A stretch of 64,000 bases of DNA from Rhynochetos jubatus (taxonomy: Eukaryota; Chordata; Aves; Eurypygiformes; Rhynochetidae), in assembly GCA_027574665.1 (NCBI GenBank), contig CM050690.1, positions 72,521,433-72,585,432 on the forward strand. The letters run 5' to 3'. The notes under the pieces were generated by a model that searched no databases, was not told where the DNA came from, and saw nothing but the letters and a program-made list of their open reading frames with translations. Below, piece after piece: positions 62,845 to 64,000 of this stretch; the first letter of the stretch is position 1, and each line of letters starts with the position of its first letter. Position numbers and translations under genes: made by a program.

Positions 62845-62897
62845 ATGTGGAGTAAATCAGCACAGCTCCGCTGAGTTCAGTGCAGCTGCATCTATTA
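62845..62897. repeat. Ancient palindromic MITE-like relic
   Basis: 'acatgtggagtaaatcagca', 'cagctccgctgagttcagtg' and 'cagctgcat' match the sauropsid palindromic repeat form 'ctggtgtaaatcagcatagctccactgaagtcagtggagctgcat'. This is the best of the three copies in the window (others at 28.05 and 51.53 kb). The assignment is by recall. Confidence 0.5.
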
Positions 62898-64000
62898 CTG
62901 TTCGCTGTAACCCTGCTCCAGACCGTAGGGATGGTTGTCTGCGGACAGTGGATAGCAAAAAACCCACCCTTCTTCGTTCCCTTTCCATAGCTCTGCCCTT
63001 CATGAACAGAATAAATGTGCTACAAGTGGAGGTGAAAGAGTAAATTATTTTTTGCTTCTGTAAAATTACTTTATTTGTGCTTATGCTAAGTTCTCTCTCG
63101 TTCCCCTTAGTTCCTAAATCAAGTAGTTGATTAATGCAAGCACTTTGCTACTGGCACTCAAAAATACATCAGTGCTTAGTTCGGAGGTAGAGAGGGGTGT
63201 TTTTAAACAAACCCACGTACGTGCATTTGTGCAGGCACAAAAACAAGTCAGGCAGACCTGACTCTGTAAAAACAGGGTGGGCAGCACCCATGTGAGCCAC
63301 AGGACTATGGGGAGAGGAACTGCTTTTCTGTTTCCCTGTGCCAGAAGAAGCAATGCTATCAGGCTTATGTATGATGGATCAGGGTGCAGTGGTATTGCTG
63401 CAAGCAAAAGTCATGAATTTTAATCAACTTTACTGGCTGCCTTGAAATTTGAGTTGAAAGATGAATGTGAAAAACAGGCAGCCCATATTGTTTCTGGAAC
63501 AAAACTGCCCCTTTTCCTGTTGATTAAAAGAATTTTTCTTTTAACTTGATAATCAAAAATACTTTCATCTTAGTTCTGGAACTGTTTTTTAAGCTAACCC
63601 TTCAGGTCCTGCCAGCCCTGGGTGCCTCCCTGAGCCGAGTGTCACCTTGTGGCCACCCAGACAGCTGACCTTGGCTGCAGAGACTTTCCAACCAGCAGGG
63701 CTGGTTGGCTGTCTGCTTTCAGCCCTTTTGGAAAATATGGTTTTAGGTTTTTATTTAAATATTCTTAATGTTTGAAGAAAAAAAACCCAAACACCAACAA
63801 CAACCACCACTGAAAAAAAACACTTGGCTGGTGAAAACTGCTGAGTGGACTGACCAGGGAGTTGAGTCCAGTTGATAGTCACTGGGGAAATGTGCCAGAG
63901 CCAGCATACTTGTCCTTCCCTTCTATTGCTCCAGGGCTGCCTTTAAGGTTGTGTAGTTGCCGTATTCATTTCGGCCTTGGTCTTCCTAATTAAATATAAG
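62898..64000. other. Intronic or intergenic DNA, no gene recognised
   Basis: No exon or transposon recognised up to the window end. A/C-rich low-complexity sequence lies at 63778-63820. Confidence 0.5.

Noticed and set aside
1-64000. CRISPR arrays, bacterial operons, phage, tRNA or rRNA genes, endogenous retrovirus LTRs
   Set aside because: No regularly spaced repeats, no dense coding, no cloverleaf or rRNA landmarks and no paired LTRs were seen. The repeats and CpG pattern are those of a vertebrate nuclear genome. A tRNAscan-SE and RepeatMasker run would be decisive.

Overview
The window looks like a stretch of bird, or at least sauropsid, nuclear genome. The evidence is two recognisable CR1 LINEs with the CR1 3' end (ATTCTGTGATTCTATGA type), several much older CR1 and MIR/L2-like relics, low overall repeat load, scattered poly(A)/poly(T) tracts, one sharp CpG island, and no dense open coding. 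There are no prokaryotic-style genes. Nearly every open frame here is short, ends without homology I recognise, and has no supporting context. I treat them as chance frames.

Layout. 1-8.2 kb: unannotatable single-copy DNA with one MIR-like relic near 4.9 kb. 8.25-9.0 kb: CR1, plus strand. 10.85-12.63 kb: a longer CR1, minus strand, with a broken reverse transcriptase. 16.4-17.3 kb: a CpG island with a GC box and several consensus splice donors, the only convincing promoter in the window. 24.9-25.5 kb: very old CR1 relic. 28.3-28.6 kb: enhancer-like, CpG-containing block. 32.2, 35.7 and 37.3 kb: old CR1 tails. 37.5 and 38.1 kb: two MIR/L2-like relics. 60.6-62.1 kb: another block that reads like conserved non-coding sequence. 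The rest is featureless intronic or intergenic DNA with microsatellites and small local duplications.

Best gene hypothesis (inference): one gene on the plus strand. Its first, non-coding exon lies in the CpG island. A second exon at 37804-37928 has a strong branch point and acceptor, a GTAAGT donor, and an ATG that opens a short hydrophilic N-terminus running into the donor. Most of 17-64 kb would then be introns 1 and 2. I do not recognise the protein. Other splice-bounded open segments (33.7, 36.2, 41.0 and 50.3 kb) are listed as weak exon candidates. Such pseudo-exons are common by chance and should not be read as established exons.

I found nothing that amounts to a new biological system. 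The items most worth checking are the 37.8 kb exon, the 50.3 kb exon candidate and the two enhancer-like blocks.
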